From Ferrimonas gelatinilytica (GTDB taxonomy: Bacteria; Pseudomonadota; Gammaproteobacteria; Enterobacterales; Shewanellaceae), in assembly GCF_039544205.1 (NCBI RefSeq), contig NZ_BAABLF010000006.1, positions 248,001 through 312,000 on the forward strand: a stretch of DNA of 64,000 bases. The letters run 5' to 3'. The notes under the pieces were generated by a model. That model was given only the letters and a program-made list of their open reading frames with translations, made no database searches and had not been told where the DNA came from. Every line of letters begins with the position of its first letter. The first letter of the stretch is position 1. Below are positions 9,008 through 16,993 of this stretch, piece by piece. The position numbers and the translations under genes are program-made.

Positions 9008-10187
9008 GGAGATCAAGGACCTGCTGCGGGATCGCAAGACGCTCTGGTTTGTCCTGCTGATGCCGACGCTCATCATGCCTGCGTTGATGGGGGGAGCCCT
9101 CTACCTGACCAGCAGCGGGATCCTGGATAAGCAGAATGAAACACTGGATTTCCAGTTGGTGGCGCCGCCGGCCTGGCGAGACACCCTGGGGACCCTTCTG
9201 GACGGCCATGAGGGGTTGCGCTGGCAGCGGGAGTTATCGCTCGAAGGGGAAGCCCAGTGGCGCGAGGCGATTGAGGCCGAGCGGCTGCACTTTGTGCTGC
9301 AGGTGCCCGATGGGTTTGATCCTGACCAGGATCACCCCAGCCAGTGGCAGCTCTACTACAACCAGACCGAAGATTTCGGCCAGTATGATCGCATCCACAA
9401 AGCACTGTCCCCGCTTTATGAGCAGTGGCGTGAGGAGCACCGCCAGCGCTGGGGCCTCACGGAGAGTCAGTCCCAGATGCTCACCGAGCCGGTCTCGTTA
9501 ACCATGGTGGGCACCGCCGATGAGCGGGAAGCGATCGGTGAACGGATTGGCGGGCTGTTGCCCTACCTGCTGCTGGCACTGTGCCTGATTGGGGCCATGA
9601 TGCCGGCGTTGGATGTCGCCGCGGGGGAGAAGGAGCGGGGTACCCTGGAAACCCTGTTGATGGCGCCGGTGCCCCGCTGGCAGTTGGTGTTGGCCAAGTT
9701 CGCCGTTATCGGCTGTGCCTCCATGCTGGTAGCGACCCTGTCGCTGCTGTGCGGGGTGATCTGGTTGCTGCTGGCGGGACAGGTGTTTGCAGTCAGTTTT
9801 CTGGTCACGGCAGCCACGACCCTGGGGGCCTTTGATATTTTCCTGATCCTGTTGTTGATCCTTCCTATCGCTTTTGCCATGTCGGCGATGCTACTGGCGC
9901 TTTCAGTCTATGCACGCAGTTACAAGGAGGCGCAAAACTACATGAGCCCGGTGAGCTTTCTTATCTTCCTGCCGGCGATGGTGGGGATGGTTCCGGGAAT
10001 GGAGCTGAAGGGAGGCTGGTTATGGGCACCGATCGTCAATGTCACCCTGGCGATCAAGGAGCTGATTAAGGGCACCATCGATTACTCCTTGCTGTGGCCG
10101 GTGTTTACCGCCAATGCGCTCCTGGCGCTGATCCTGTTAGCGTTCTGTACCTTCTGGTTCAGTCGGGAACGGGTACTGTTTCGATAA
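8985..10187 (+). CDS. natB: NatB-like ABC-2 permease
   Basis: 400-residue ABC-2 permease: one N-terminal TM (residues about 20-40), a large extracytoplasmic domain (about 45-185), then five further TMs. The cytoplasmic coupling segment (DVAAGEKERGTLETLLMAPVPR) between TM2 and TM3 is the hallmark of the NatB/CcmB-like ABC-2 fold. It overlaps the ATPase gene, so the two form one exporter. It is followed by a strong terminator shared with the convergent mltD gene. Confidence 0.88.
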   Translation: MLKLIWLKEIKDLLRDRKTLWFVLLMPTLIMPALMGGALYLTSSGILDKQNETLDFQLVAPPAWRDTLGTLLDGHEGLRWQRELSLEGEAQWREAIEAERLHFVLQVPDGFDPDQDHPSQWQLYYNQTEDFGQYDRIHKALSPLYEQWREEHRQRWGLTESQSQMLTEPVSLTMVGTADEREAIGERIGGLLPYLLLALCLIGAMMPALDVAAGEKERGTLETLLMAPVPRWQLVLAKFAVIGCASMLVATLSLLCGVIWLLLAGQVFAVSFLVTAATTLGAFDIFLILLLILPIAFAMSAMLLALSVYARSYKEAQNYMSPVSFLIFLPAMVGMVPGMELKGGWLWAPIVNVTLAIKELIKGTIDYSLLWPVFTANALLALILLAFCTFWFSRERVLFR

Positions 10188-10270
10188 CGGCTTCCCGGCT
10201 CATTGCCCCCATGGAGGGTGGCAATGCGTCGAACGGAGGCCTTGGCACTCCCCCTTAGTCCCAAAGAAAA

Positions 10271-10296
10271 GGCCCGCAATGCTGCGGGCCTTTTTC
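10271..10296. terminator. Bidirectional terminator natB/mltD
   Basis: Perfect 8-bp stem (GGCCCGCA, loop ATGC, TGCGGGCC) flanked by A-rich sequence on the left and a T-run on the right. It can serve both convergent transcripts. Confidence 0.9.
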
Positions 10297-10307
10297 GTCG
10301 ATATCCA

Positions 10308-11885
10308 TTACACCTGAACTTGGGTGACGTCGATGTAGAGCGTCAACTTCTGCCCGGGCTGCAGGTATTTTTGCTGCTCCAGTCGGTTCCAGCGGATCAG
10401 GTCTTTGACCGTCACTTTGAAGCGCTGACCGATGCGCGCCAGGGAGTCACCGCTGCGCACGGTATAGCTGATCTTCCGAATGATGGCGCTCTTGCTCTGG
10501 TTAGAGGCGACCTGGTTGACCCAGATGGTGAGTGTCTGGCCCAGTCGCAGCGTGTCGGAGGGGGCCATGCTGTTCCAGCTTGCCAGCTGATTGACGCTGA
10601 CGTTGTTGGCCCGGGCGATGGTCCAGAGAGAGTCGCCGGACTTAACTTTGTACTCCAATTTGAAGTTCGCACGCTTGGTGGACTGATTGCGGGCCAGGCG
10701 CTGATCGGCGCTGAACTCGTAGTCCTCCGGGTCTTTGGCCGCCACCGGGATCAGCAGGGTTTGGCCGGCTCGGATCAGGTTGCTGCTCAGCTTGTTGACG
10801 CTCTGGATGATGCCGGTTCGCGTGTGGTACTTGCTGGCGATCACGCTGAGGCTATCGCCAGACTTGACCGTGTAACGGATCCAGTTCACCCGCTGGGTGC
10901 TGTCTGTATCCGCCAGTGCCAGGGTAAAGCCATCCACCTTGTCCACCGGGATCAGCAGTCGATGCGGCCCGTCCGGAGCGGTGGCCCAGCGGTTGAAACC
11001 AGGGTTGAGCTTGTGCAGTTCGCCGATCGGCATATCGGCCAGATCCGCTGCCAGGGAGAGGTCGATCTGAGACCCGACGTCCACCGGTTTCAGGGCCGGC
11101 TTGTTGGCGATGGGATTGAGGGTGATGCCATACTTGTCGGCGTTTTTGATCACATCCGCCAGGGCCAGCAACTGGGGCACGTAGCGCTCCGTTTCCCGCG
11201 GTAACTTGAGGGAGAAAAAGTCCGTCGACTTGCCGGCCTTACGATTGTTGCGAACGGCACGCAATACCCGGCCTTCGCCGGTGTTGTACGCCGCCAGGGC
11301 GTAGTTCCAGTTGTTATCCAGCTTGTCGTATAGGTACTCCATCATGTCCATGGCGGCGATGGTGGAGGCATACACGTCACGGCGACCGTCGTACCACCAG
11401 TTCTGTGTCAGGCCAAAGTGGCGGCCCATGGGGGCGGTAAACTGCCAGATCCCGGCTGCGGCACCGTGGGAGTACGCGAATACATCGAAGGAGCTCTCCA
11501 CGATGGGCAGCAGGGCCAGTTCGATGGGAAGGCCGCGCTTTTCGACCTCCTCGACGATCAGGTACATGAAGGGTTCAGCGCGCTCAGAGATGGTCGCCAG
11601 GTGACGGGGATTGTTGATGTACCACTGGCGAAAGTGATCGATGCGCTTGTTGTTAGGAACCGCCAGGGTCATCTCCCTGCGGATCCGCTCCCAGACATCG
11701 CGGGGCGGTTGAGGCGCTTCTGGCTCGGAGACCGGGGCCGTCTCCTTCTTGCTGACGCTCGGCTCCAAGGCCTTCTCAGGGGCGTTGGAGGCCATGTCGT
11801 TGTCGATCATCGGTTCGGGTTGGCTTTGACACCCAACCAGAAATGCCGCAACGATAAAGGCGGTCAGCTTAGTTTTATTCAACAT
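10308..11885 (-). CDS. mltD: Membrane-bound lytic transglycosylase D with LysM repeats
   Basis: 525 residues from the ATG at 11885. That start gives a clean lipoprotein signal with lipobox LVGC; the frame is open 69 bp further upstream but would bury the signal. The SLT domain (residues about 95-220) has the catalytic-Glu region PIVESSFDVFAYSHGAAAGIWQF and the conserved ALAAYNTGEGRV. Three LysM repeats follow (YTVKSGDSL, YKVKSGDSL, YTVRSGDSL). MltD cleaves peptidoglycan glycan strands to 1,6-anhydro products at the outer membrane. It lies directly downstream of gloB, the order seen in many gammaproteobacteria. Confidence 0.93.
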   Translation of the reverse strand: MLNKTKLTAFIVAAFLVGCQSQPEPMIDNDMASNAPEKALEPSVSKKETAPVSEPEAPQPPRDVWERIRREMTLAVPNNKRIDHFRQWYINNPRHLATISERAEPFMYLIVEEVEKRGLPIELALLPIVESSFDVFAYSHGAAAGIWQFTAPMGRHFGLTQNWWYDGRRDVYASTIAAMDMMEYLYDKLDNNWNYALAAYNTGEGRVLRAVRNNRKAGKSTDFFSLKLPRETERYVPQLLALADVIKNADKYGITLNPIANKPALKPVDVGSQIDLSLAADLADMPIGELHKLNPGFNRWATAPDGPHRLLIPVDKVDGFTLALADTDSTQRVNWIRYTVKSGDSLSVIASKYHTRTGIIQSVNKLSSNLIRAGQTLLIPVAAKDPEDYEFSADQRLARNQSTKRANFKLEYKVKSGDSLWTIARANNVSVNQLASWNSMAPSDTLRLGQTLTIWVNQVASNQSKSAIIRKISYTVRSGDSLARIGQRFKVTVKDLIRWNRLEQQKYLQPGQKLTLYIDVTQVQV

Positions 11886-11963
11886 GTTATCGCTCAAAAA
11901 ACCGAAAAGTTTGGCTCCTCTCCCTGGGGGAAGAACCGGCGAAAAAAACCGCATTCTACCAGA

Positions 11964-12743
11964 TTATGAGAAGTTGTCCTTCCAAAGCCGCAAGGTCGCG
12001 AATCGGCTCACGCTGTCGGCCAGTCCAGCTTGTGTTCGCTGAGCCAAGCTGTTAACGACGGAAGGCTCGTCATAACGGAGAAACGGATTGATCAGCCGCT
12101 CTTGCGCGATGGTGCTAGGCAGGGTGGGGTGGTTGGCTTGTCGCCGTCCCTGGCACTGCCGCATGTAATCCTGTAGCGCGGCGTTGTCTGGCTCCACAGC
12201 CTGGGCAAAGCGTAAGTTGGCCAGGGTGTACTCGTGAGCACAGTATATTTTAGTGTCTCCAGGCAGCGCCGCCAGTCGCGACAGGGAGTGTTGCATCTGC
12301 GCTGGCGTGCCTTCGAACAGGCGTCCGCAACCGCCACTGAACAGGGTGTCGCCACAAAGCAGCATCAGCGGGCCGATAAAACCGATATGATCCAGGGTAT
12401 GGCCGGGCAGAGCGATCACCTTGAGGGTGAGCGCAAGGCCATCAAGGGTGAAGGTGTCGCCCTCGCGGACCCGGCGGGTAATCCCCTCAATGGCGGGATT
12501 GTCCGGGCCGATCACTGAAAGGCCTGGGTAGGCCGCACTCAGGGCTTGGATCCCGCCGGTATGGTCCCAGTGATGGTGGGTAATCAAGATCCCTTCAAGG
12601 TTCAGATCCGCTGTGCTTAAATGGGCTAAGACCGGCTCGGCATCACCGGGATCCACCACCCAGGCGCTCCGGCCCTGGGCGAGGCACCAGATGTAGTTGT
12701 CATTGAAGGCCGGGATGGGAAACAGGGAGAGGGATGTTGACAT
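11964..12743 (-). CDS. gloB: Hydroxyacylglutathione hydrolase (glyoxalase II)
   Basis: 259 residues, normal length for GloB, which hydrolyses S-D-lactoylglutathione to D-lactate and glutathione in methylglyoxal detoxification. The metallo-beta-lactamase motif THHHWDHTGG, metal ligands in ALPGHTLDHIGF and FSGGCGRLFEG, and the C-terminal HEYTLANLRFA segment are all present. It is divergent from the methyltransferase gene and followed by mltD on the same strand. Confidence 0.96.
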   Translation of the reverse strand: MSTSLSLFPIPAFNDNYIWCLAQGRSAWVVDPGDAEPVLAHLSTADLNLEGILITHHHWDHTGGIQALSAAYPGLSVIGPDNPAIEGITRRVREGDTFTLDGLALTLKVIALPGHTLDHIGFIGPLMLLCGDTLFSGGCGRLFEGTPAQMQHSLSRLAALPGDTKIYCAHEYTLANLRFAQAVEPDNAALQDYMRQCQGRRQANHPTLPSTIAQERLINPFLRYDEPSVVNSLAQRTQAGLADSVSRFATLRLWKDNFS

Positions 12744-12849
12744 GGTAAGGTTCGGCTGGGGGATTTGCCCCTAGGGTAACATCCCCAGAAGCGCTGGCCA
12801 GCCCCGGGCCTATCCGGGCCTGCTATGATAATGGACGAGGGTACCCAAA

Positions 12850-13608
12850 TTGATAATGCGACCGGCTTACAGTCAACACAGTTTCGCCGTCCCGGACAGC
12901 TGGCATGCTCTGCCTAATGGAGAACGGCTCAAGGAGCAGATTGCCGCGTCCCTCAACGAATGGTGGCCACAAATCTTCGGTTACCACCTCTTAAAACTGG
13001 GGCCTCTCTCTAGTGATGTCTCATCGCAGCTTTGTCCGGTCCCCCACCAATTCGGCTTGGATCCTGAGAAGGGTCAGGTCAAAGCCCAGTGGGACGCGCT
13101 GCCTTTTCGCAGTGCCAGCATCGATGCCTGCCTCACGACCTTCTGTCTGGAATTCCATCGTGATCCCCACGGTATGCTTCGGGAGGTGGATCGCGTCCTC
13201 GTGTCCGGCGGGCACCTTCTCCTGGTCGGCTTCAACCCGGTCAGTGCCCTGGGCCTTGGTTACCTTTGGCCACCGAATCGGCATCGTTTCCCCTGGAAGG
13301 GAAGGCTGTTTACCCCCGCGAGGGTCCAGGACTGGCTTAGCGTCTTGGGTTACCGGGTGATGGCCCAGGAGTGCTTGAGTCAATCTGCTTTCTTCGGTGC
13401 CGCAGGCAGTTTCTCGTCACTGCAGTCCTGGATGACCCAGTGGTGTCCGGGTTTGGGCAGTGTCTACTTGATCGTCGCCGAGAAACTGGATTGCCCACTG
13501 ACCCCGGCCCGACCCCGATGGCGGGTGCGACGCCCGCTGGTGGTCAACCCGGTACCAGAGTTGGCCGGACGTGATCAGACCGCAGCCCGAGAGGATGCCG
13601 ACAGGTAG
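12850..13608 (+). CDS. Class I SAM-dependent methyltransferase
   Basis: 252 residues with a Methyltransf_11-type core: DACLTTFCLEFHRDPHGMLRE followed by RVLVSGGHLLLVGFNP (motif IV and post-motif strands). The N-terminal glycine-rich SAM loop is weak, as in the YafS-like family found between gloB and rnhA. The start is a TTG 8 nt after GAGGG; an in-frame ATG lies two codons later at 12856. The 3' end overlaps the 3' end of rnhA on the other strand by 34 bp. The substrate is unknown. Confidence 0.85.
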   Translation: MIMRPAYSQHSFAVPDSWHALPNGERLKEQIAASLNEWWPQIFGYHLLKLGPLSSDVSSQLCPVPHQFGLDPEKGQVKAQWDALPFRSASIDACLTTFCLEFHRDPHGMLREVDRVLVSGGHLLLVGFNPVSALGLGYLWPPNRHRFPWKGRLFTPARVQDWLSVLGYRVMAQECLSQSAFFGAAGSFSSLQSWMTQWCPGLGSVYLIVAEKLDCPLTPARPRWRVRRPLVVNPVPELAGRDQTAAREDADR

Positions 13609-14075
13609 CCCTCATCGACGAGGAGCGTTTTGCCGGACGCCGCAGCCCGAGCCAGATCATCACAGCGTTCGTTGTTAGGGTCACCAGCGTGCCCCTTAAC
13701 CCAATGCCAACGCACCTGGTGCTGTTGACTGAGGGCGTCAAGCCGTTGCCACAGGTCGACGTTCTTGACCGGCTGGCGGGCTTTGGTTTGCCAGCCATTG
13801 CGTTTCCAGCCGTGGATCCACTGCGTGATCCCCTGGCGCAGATACTGGCTGTCGGTATGAAGGTCGACCTCGCAGGGCTCGATAAGCGTTTCCAGCCCCA
13901 CAATGGCGGCCAGCATCTCCATTCGATTGTTGGTGGTTTGGGCAAAACCCCCGTTCATCTCCTTGCGATGATGGCGATAGAGCAGGACAATGCCAAAGCC
14001 TCCCGGCCCTGGGTTGCCCAGGCAGGAGCCGTCGGTGTAGAGCGTGACCTGTTTTTTCTGCGTTTGCTGATGCAT
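13575..14075 (-). CDS. rnhA: Ribonuclease HI
   Basis: 166 residues. Catalytic carboxylates of type 1 RNase H are all recognisable: YTDGSCLGNPGPGG, RMEMLAAIVGLE, HTDSQY and ERCDDLAR. The basic handle region (HGWKRNGWQTKARQPVKN) is the substrate-binding loop of E. coli-type enzymes. It removes RNA from RNA-DNA hybrids. It is divergent from dnaQ with 73 bp between them, the conserved enterobacterial-style rnhA-dnaQ arrangement. Confidence 0.97.
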   Translation of the reverse strand: MHQQTQKKQVTLYTDGSCLGNPGPGGFGIVLLYRHHRKEMNGGFAQTTNNRMEMLAAIVGLETLIEPCEVDLHTDSQYLRQGITQWIHGWKRNGWQTKARQPVKNVDLWQRLDALSQQHQVRWHWVKGHAGDPNNERCDDLARAAASGKTLLVDEGYLSASSRAAV

Positions 14076-14148
14076 GAAAAGGCGGTGTCTTTGTTAAACG
14101 TGAAGCGCCGCAGTATACCCGATTCTATGACCCCTGACTGGAAGCCCC

Positions 14149-14880
14149 ATGACTGACGCGACGCCGCCCTTACGACAGATTGTTTTCGATACGGAAACCA
14201 CCGGTATGAACCAGGGAGTGGGGCCTCATTACCTGGGCCACCGGGTGATCGAGATCGGTTGTGTGGAGATGATCAACCGCAAATTGACCGGACGCACCTA
14301 CCACGTTTTTATCCGGCCGGACCGCCCGGTGGATGAGGAAGCGATCCAGGTGCACGGGATCACCGATGAGTTCCTGCTCGATAAACCCGAGTTTGCCCAG
14401 ATCGCCGACGAGTTTTTCGATTTCATCTGCGGGGCCGAATTGATCGCCCACAACGCGACCTTCGATATCGGCTTCCTGGATTACGAATTTGAGATGCTCG
14501 GCCGCTTCGGCAAAGTGACGGATCACTGCAGCGTGATCGACACCCTGAAGGTGGCGCGGGAGAAGAAAAACCGCGGGGAGATCCAGGGGAACCTCAACCT
14601 GGATGCCCTCTGCCGCTTCTACGGCATCGACAACTCGCACCGAACCCTGCACGGCGCCTTGTTGGACTCCGAGATCCTGGCGGATGTCTACCTCTACATG
14701 ACCGGTGGGCAGACCAAGCTTCAGTTCAACAGTGGCAACAGTGATGGTGGCGAAGCGATACGGCGATTGCCCGCTGAGCGGGCTACTACCCGGGTGATCC
14801 GGGCCTGTACCGAAGAGCTTGAGAGCCACAAGGAGCGCATGGCAGCGGTCAGTGATGCCATCTGGTACCGGTCATCCTGA
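14149..14880 (+). CDS. dnaQ: DNA polymerase III epsilon subunit (3'-5' proofreading exonuclease)
   Basis: 243 residues. DEDDh exonuclease motifs: Exo I VFDTETTGM, Exo II HNATFDIGF, and Exo III with HRTLHGALLDSEILADVY. The C-terminal tail after about residue 185 is the short alpha-subunit-binding segment. It proofreads within the Pol III core. The gene is adjacent to and divergent from rnhA. Confidence 0.97.
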   Translation: MTDATPPLRQIVFDTETTGMNQGVGPHYLGHRVIEIGCVEMINRKLTGRTYHVFIRPDRPVDEEAIQVHGITDEFLLDKPEFAQIADEFFDFICGAELIAHNATFDIGFLDYEFEMLGRFGKVTDHCSVIDTLKVAREKKNRGEIQGNLNLDALCRFYGIDNSHRTLHGALLDSEILADVYLYMTGGQTKLQFNSGNSDGGEAIRRLPAERATTRVIRACTEELESHKERMAAVSDAIWYRSS

Positions 14881-14937
14881 GTGGCCGAATTTAGGAACAC
14901 GGAATAGTTCATTTAGCTGAAATGAAGGGAGAACTGA

Positions 14938-15612
14938 ATGGCAGTCGATAAAGCCAGTCGAGAAGCGGCGGAGCGCCGATTGATCCAACGCGCCAATGAA
15001 CTGGGCGTGAAGCAGGTGGATCTGGTGCGCGCTACCGGCAAAGGGAAGTCCACTGTTAACGGTTGGTTTGTCGGCAAAGGGTTCCCCACCGGCGTGACCC
15101 TGATCAAGGTGTGTCGTGCCCTGCGCTGCTCGGTGGAGTGGCTGGTGATGGGGGAAGGGGCCGTGGCGCCCGCCTCCCCGGCCCACTTTGTGGCCAGCTT
15201 GCCAGGGGCCTGGGAGTGGCGTCACCATCCCGGCGCCAACCATCTGCGCCTGCCCAGGCTTACCCTGGACGGCAACGACCAGGTGGAGGTGCGACTGGCC
15301 TCCCGGGATATGCTGAAGCGCTCCGAGCACCCGGAGGCAGCGGCCTGGCTGCCGGTGGTGGGGGCCTGCGCTGAGCCGGTGGTGGCGTTGGGGGATCTGG
15401 CGCTGGTGGATACCGGCTGCCGGAGCATTGAAGGCTCCGGTGAGTACTGGGCACTGGCCTACAGTGGCGGCATCGCAGTGCATCGCTGCCACACGGATCC
15501 CAGCGGCTCCATCATCCTGGAGGACGCTTCTCGGCCCAGCGGGGCCATGACCGTGGCCCGAGGCGACATTAAGGTGCTGGGCAAGGTGTTCATGCGCTAT
15601 GGGCCGATTTGA
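14938..15612 (+). CDS. XRE regulator with S24/LexA-like C-terminal domain
   Basis: 224-residue phage-repressor-like protein, start ATG after AAGGGAG. Residues about 12-62 form a Cro/CI helix-turn-helix (VKQVDLVRATGKGKSTVNGWF). The C-terminal third follows the S24 fold (VVGACAEPVVALGDLALVD, then GEYWALAYSGGIAVHR). At the usual catalytic positions the GDSMEP-type motif reads GACAEP (Ser to Cys) and the usual V-K-R reads V-H-R (Lys to His). Ordinary Ser-Lys self-cleavage is therefore unlikely. It sits between dnaQ and tRNA-Asp, with no phage genes nearby. Target operators are unknown. Confidence 0.82.
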   Translation: MAVDKASREAAERRLIQRANELGVKQVDLVRATGKGKSTVNGWFVGKGFPTGVTLIKVCRALRCSVEWLVMGEGAVAPASPAHFVASLPGAWEWRHHPGANHLRLPRLTLDGNDQVEVRLASRDMLKRSEHPEAAAWLPVVGACAEPVVALGDLALVDTGCRSIEGSGEYWALAYSGGIAVHRCHTDPSGSIILEDASRPSGAMTVARGDIKVLGKVFMRYGPI

Positions 15613-15762
15613 ATCTGTCAAACTAAGGAGCCTTGGTGTGCCGCGCTCGGGGGTAGGGCGTTTACTTACCTGAAAAGTCGGCGGTCGCAGTAGGGTGATG
15701 CTCTCCATTTCAACAGCTTGGCTAAAAAACGACTGACCTCGTCAGGAATGATGAAAAAGCGG

Positions 15763-15791
15763 TTGACGCTCAATCTGTCCCTCATTAATAT
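15763..15791 (+). promoter_or_regulatory. Sigma-70 promoter of the tRNA-Asp unit
   Basis: TTGACG, a 17-nt spacer and TAATAT, ending 42 nt upstream of the first tRNA-Asp. Near-consensus boxes with ideal spacing. Confidence 0.8.
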
Positions 15792-15833
15792 CCGCCTCGT
15801 CTTCCGATGGCGCTGCCGCGGAAGACTGAGTGC

Positions 15834-15910
15834 GGAGTGGTAGTTCAGTTGGTTAGAATACCGGCCTGTCACGCCGGGGGTCGCGGGTTCGAGTCCCGTC
15901 CACTCCGCCA
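15834..15910 (+). tRNA. tRNA-Asp (GTC)
   Basis: 77-nt cloverleaf with GTC anticodon in CCTGTCACG, TTCGAGTC T-loop and encoded CCA. Identical to the second copy downstream. Confidence 0.97.
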
Positions 15911-15987
15911 TCTATTTGCGGTTCTTGATGAGCCAACAGGGGGTCGAGCAACGCCAGCTCGGTCAGCTGTCTAAACCAGTTTTGTGC

Positions 15988-16064
15988 GGAGTGGTAGTTC
16001 AGTTGGTTAGAATACCGGCCTGTCACGCCGGGGGTCGCGGGTTCGAGTCCCGTCCACTCCGCCA
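15988..16064 (+). tRNA. tRNA-Asp (GTC), second copy
   Basis: Exact 77-nt duplicate of the preceding tRNA-Asp, 77 nt downstream, followed immediately by a terminator. Confidence 0.97.
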
Positions 16065-16072
16065 TCGCATCC

Positions 16073-16107
16073 AGAAACCCAGCCTAAAGGCTGGGTTTCT
16101 GCTTTTT
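16073..16107 (+). terminator. Rho-independent terminator of tRNA-Asp unit
   Basis: 12-bp stem AGAAACCCAGCC / GGCTGGGTTTCT with TAAA loop, followed by GCTTTTT. Confidence 0.92.
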
Positions 16108-16337
16108 AGCGCCCCACCCGGAATACAGAGTTATTTAACGCCCTGTTTTCTCCCCCTTTCGTTCCGTCTCCAGTTTTTATTGGCGTAAAGATTTTTTCTC
16201 TTTTGCTCAGAAACTCGGCAATAACGCCGGCATTCCCGGATTGGCTCCAAGGTTGTGTTGACGGGATAGGGGAGATAAGTATCATCGTGACATCGAGAGA
16301 GGATTTTTCCTCTGTTCGTCAGTGGAGATGAGTCAAC

Positions 16338-16979
16338 GTGATCAACGTTTTTTTGGTTGATGACCACGCTTTAGTGCGTACCGGGATCCGGCGGATACTG
16401 GACGATGAGCGTGGCATCAAAGTGGTTGGTGAAGCAGGCGATGGCGAGCAAGCTGCCGCTTGGTGCCGGAAAAATGTTGTGGACGTCGTGGTGATGGACA
16501 TGAGCATGCCGGGGATCGGCGGCCTGGAAGCGACGCGTAAAATCCTCCACTTCAACCCGGATGCCAAGGTCATCATACTGACCGTTCACACCGAAGAGCC
16601 CATCCCCTCCCGGGTGATGGCGGCGGGCGCAGCGGGGTTCCTGACCAAAAATGCGCCCCCGGCGGACATGGTTCAGGCTATTCGGGCTGTTGCCTCCGGC
16701 CAGCGATACATTGATCCGGTGATTGCGCAACAGATGGCCCTGCGGCCGTTCAACCCGGAAAAGAACCCCTTCGACGAACTCTCCGATCGCGAGCTGCAGA
16801 TCACCATGATGGTGATCAATGGTCAGAAGGTGGTCGACATCGCCGACCAGCTCAATATCAGCCCAAAAACGGTCAACGCTTATCGTTACCGCCTCTTTGA
16901 GAAGCTCAAGATCAGCGGGGACGTGGAGCTGACTCGTCTGGCCATCCGTTATGGTATGTTGGACGCAGAGAAGATCTGA
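16338..16979 (+). CDS. uvrY: Response regulator UvrY/GacA
   Basis: 213 residues, GTG start. Receiver domain with acidic pocket (FLVDDHALVRTGIRRIL), phospho-acceptor Asp in VVVMDMSMPGIGG and switch Lys in GFLTKNAP. A LuxR-type HTH follows (LSDRELQITMMVINGQKVVDIA, then NISPKTVNAYRYRLFEKL). UvrY/GacA answers BarA/GacS and drives small CsrB-type RNAs. It is immediately upstream of uvrC, the classic gammaproteobacterial linkage. Confidence 0.95.
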   Translation: MINVFLVDDHALVRTGIRRILDDERGIKVVGEAGDGEQAAAWCRKNVVDVVVMDMSMPGIGGLEATRKILHFNPDAKVIILTVHTEEPIPSRVMAAGAAGFLTKNAPPADMVQAIRAVASGQRYIDPVIAQQMALRPFNPEKNPFDELSDRELQITMMVINGQKVVDIADQLNISPKTVNAYRYRLFEKLKISGDVELTRLAIRYGMLDAEKI

Positions 16980-16993
16980 CGACAACCTGCCCT

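Noticed and set aside
10203..11204. Plus-strand frame of 333 codons
   Set aside because: Antisense of mltD, whose domains are clear; it also crosses the terminator at 10271.
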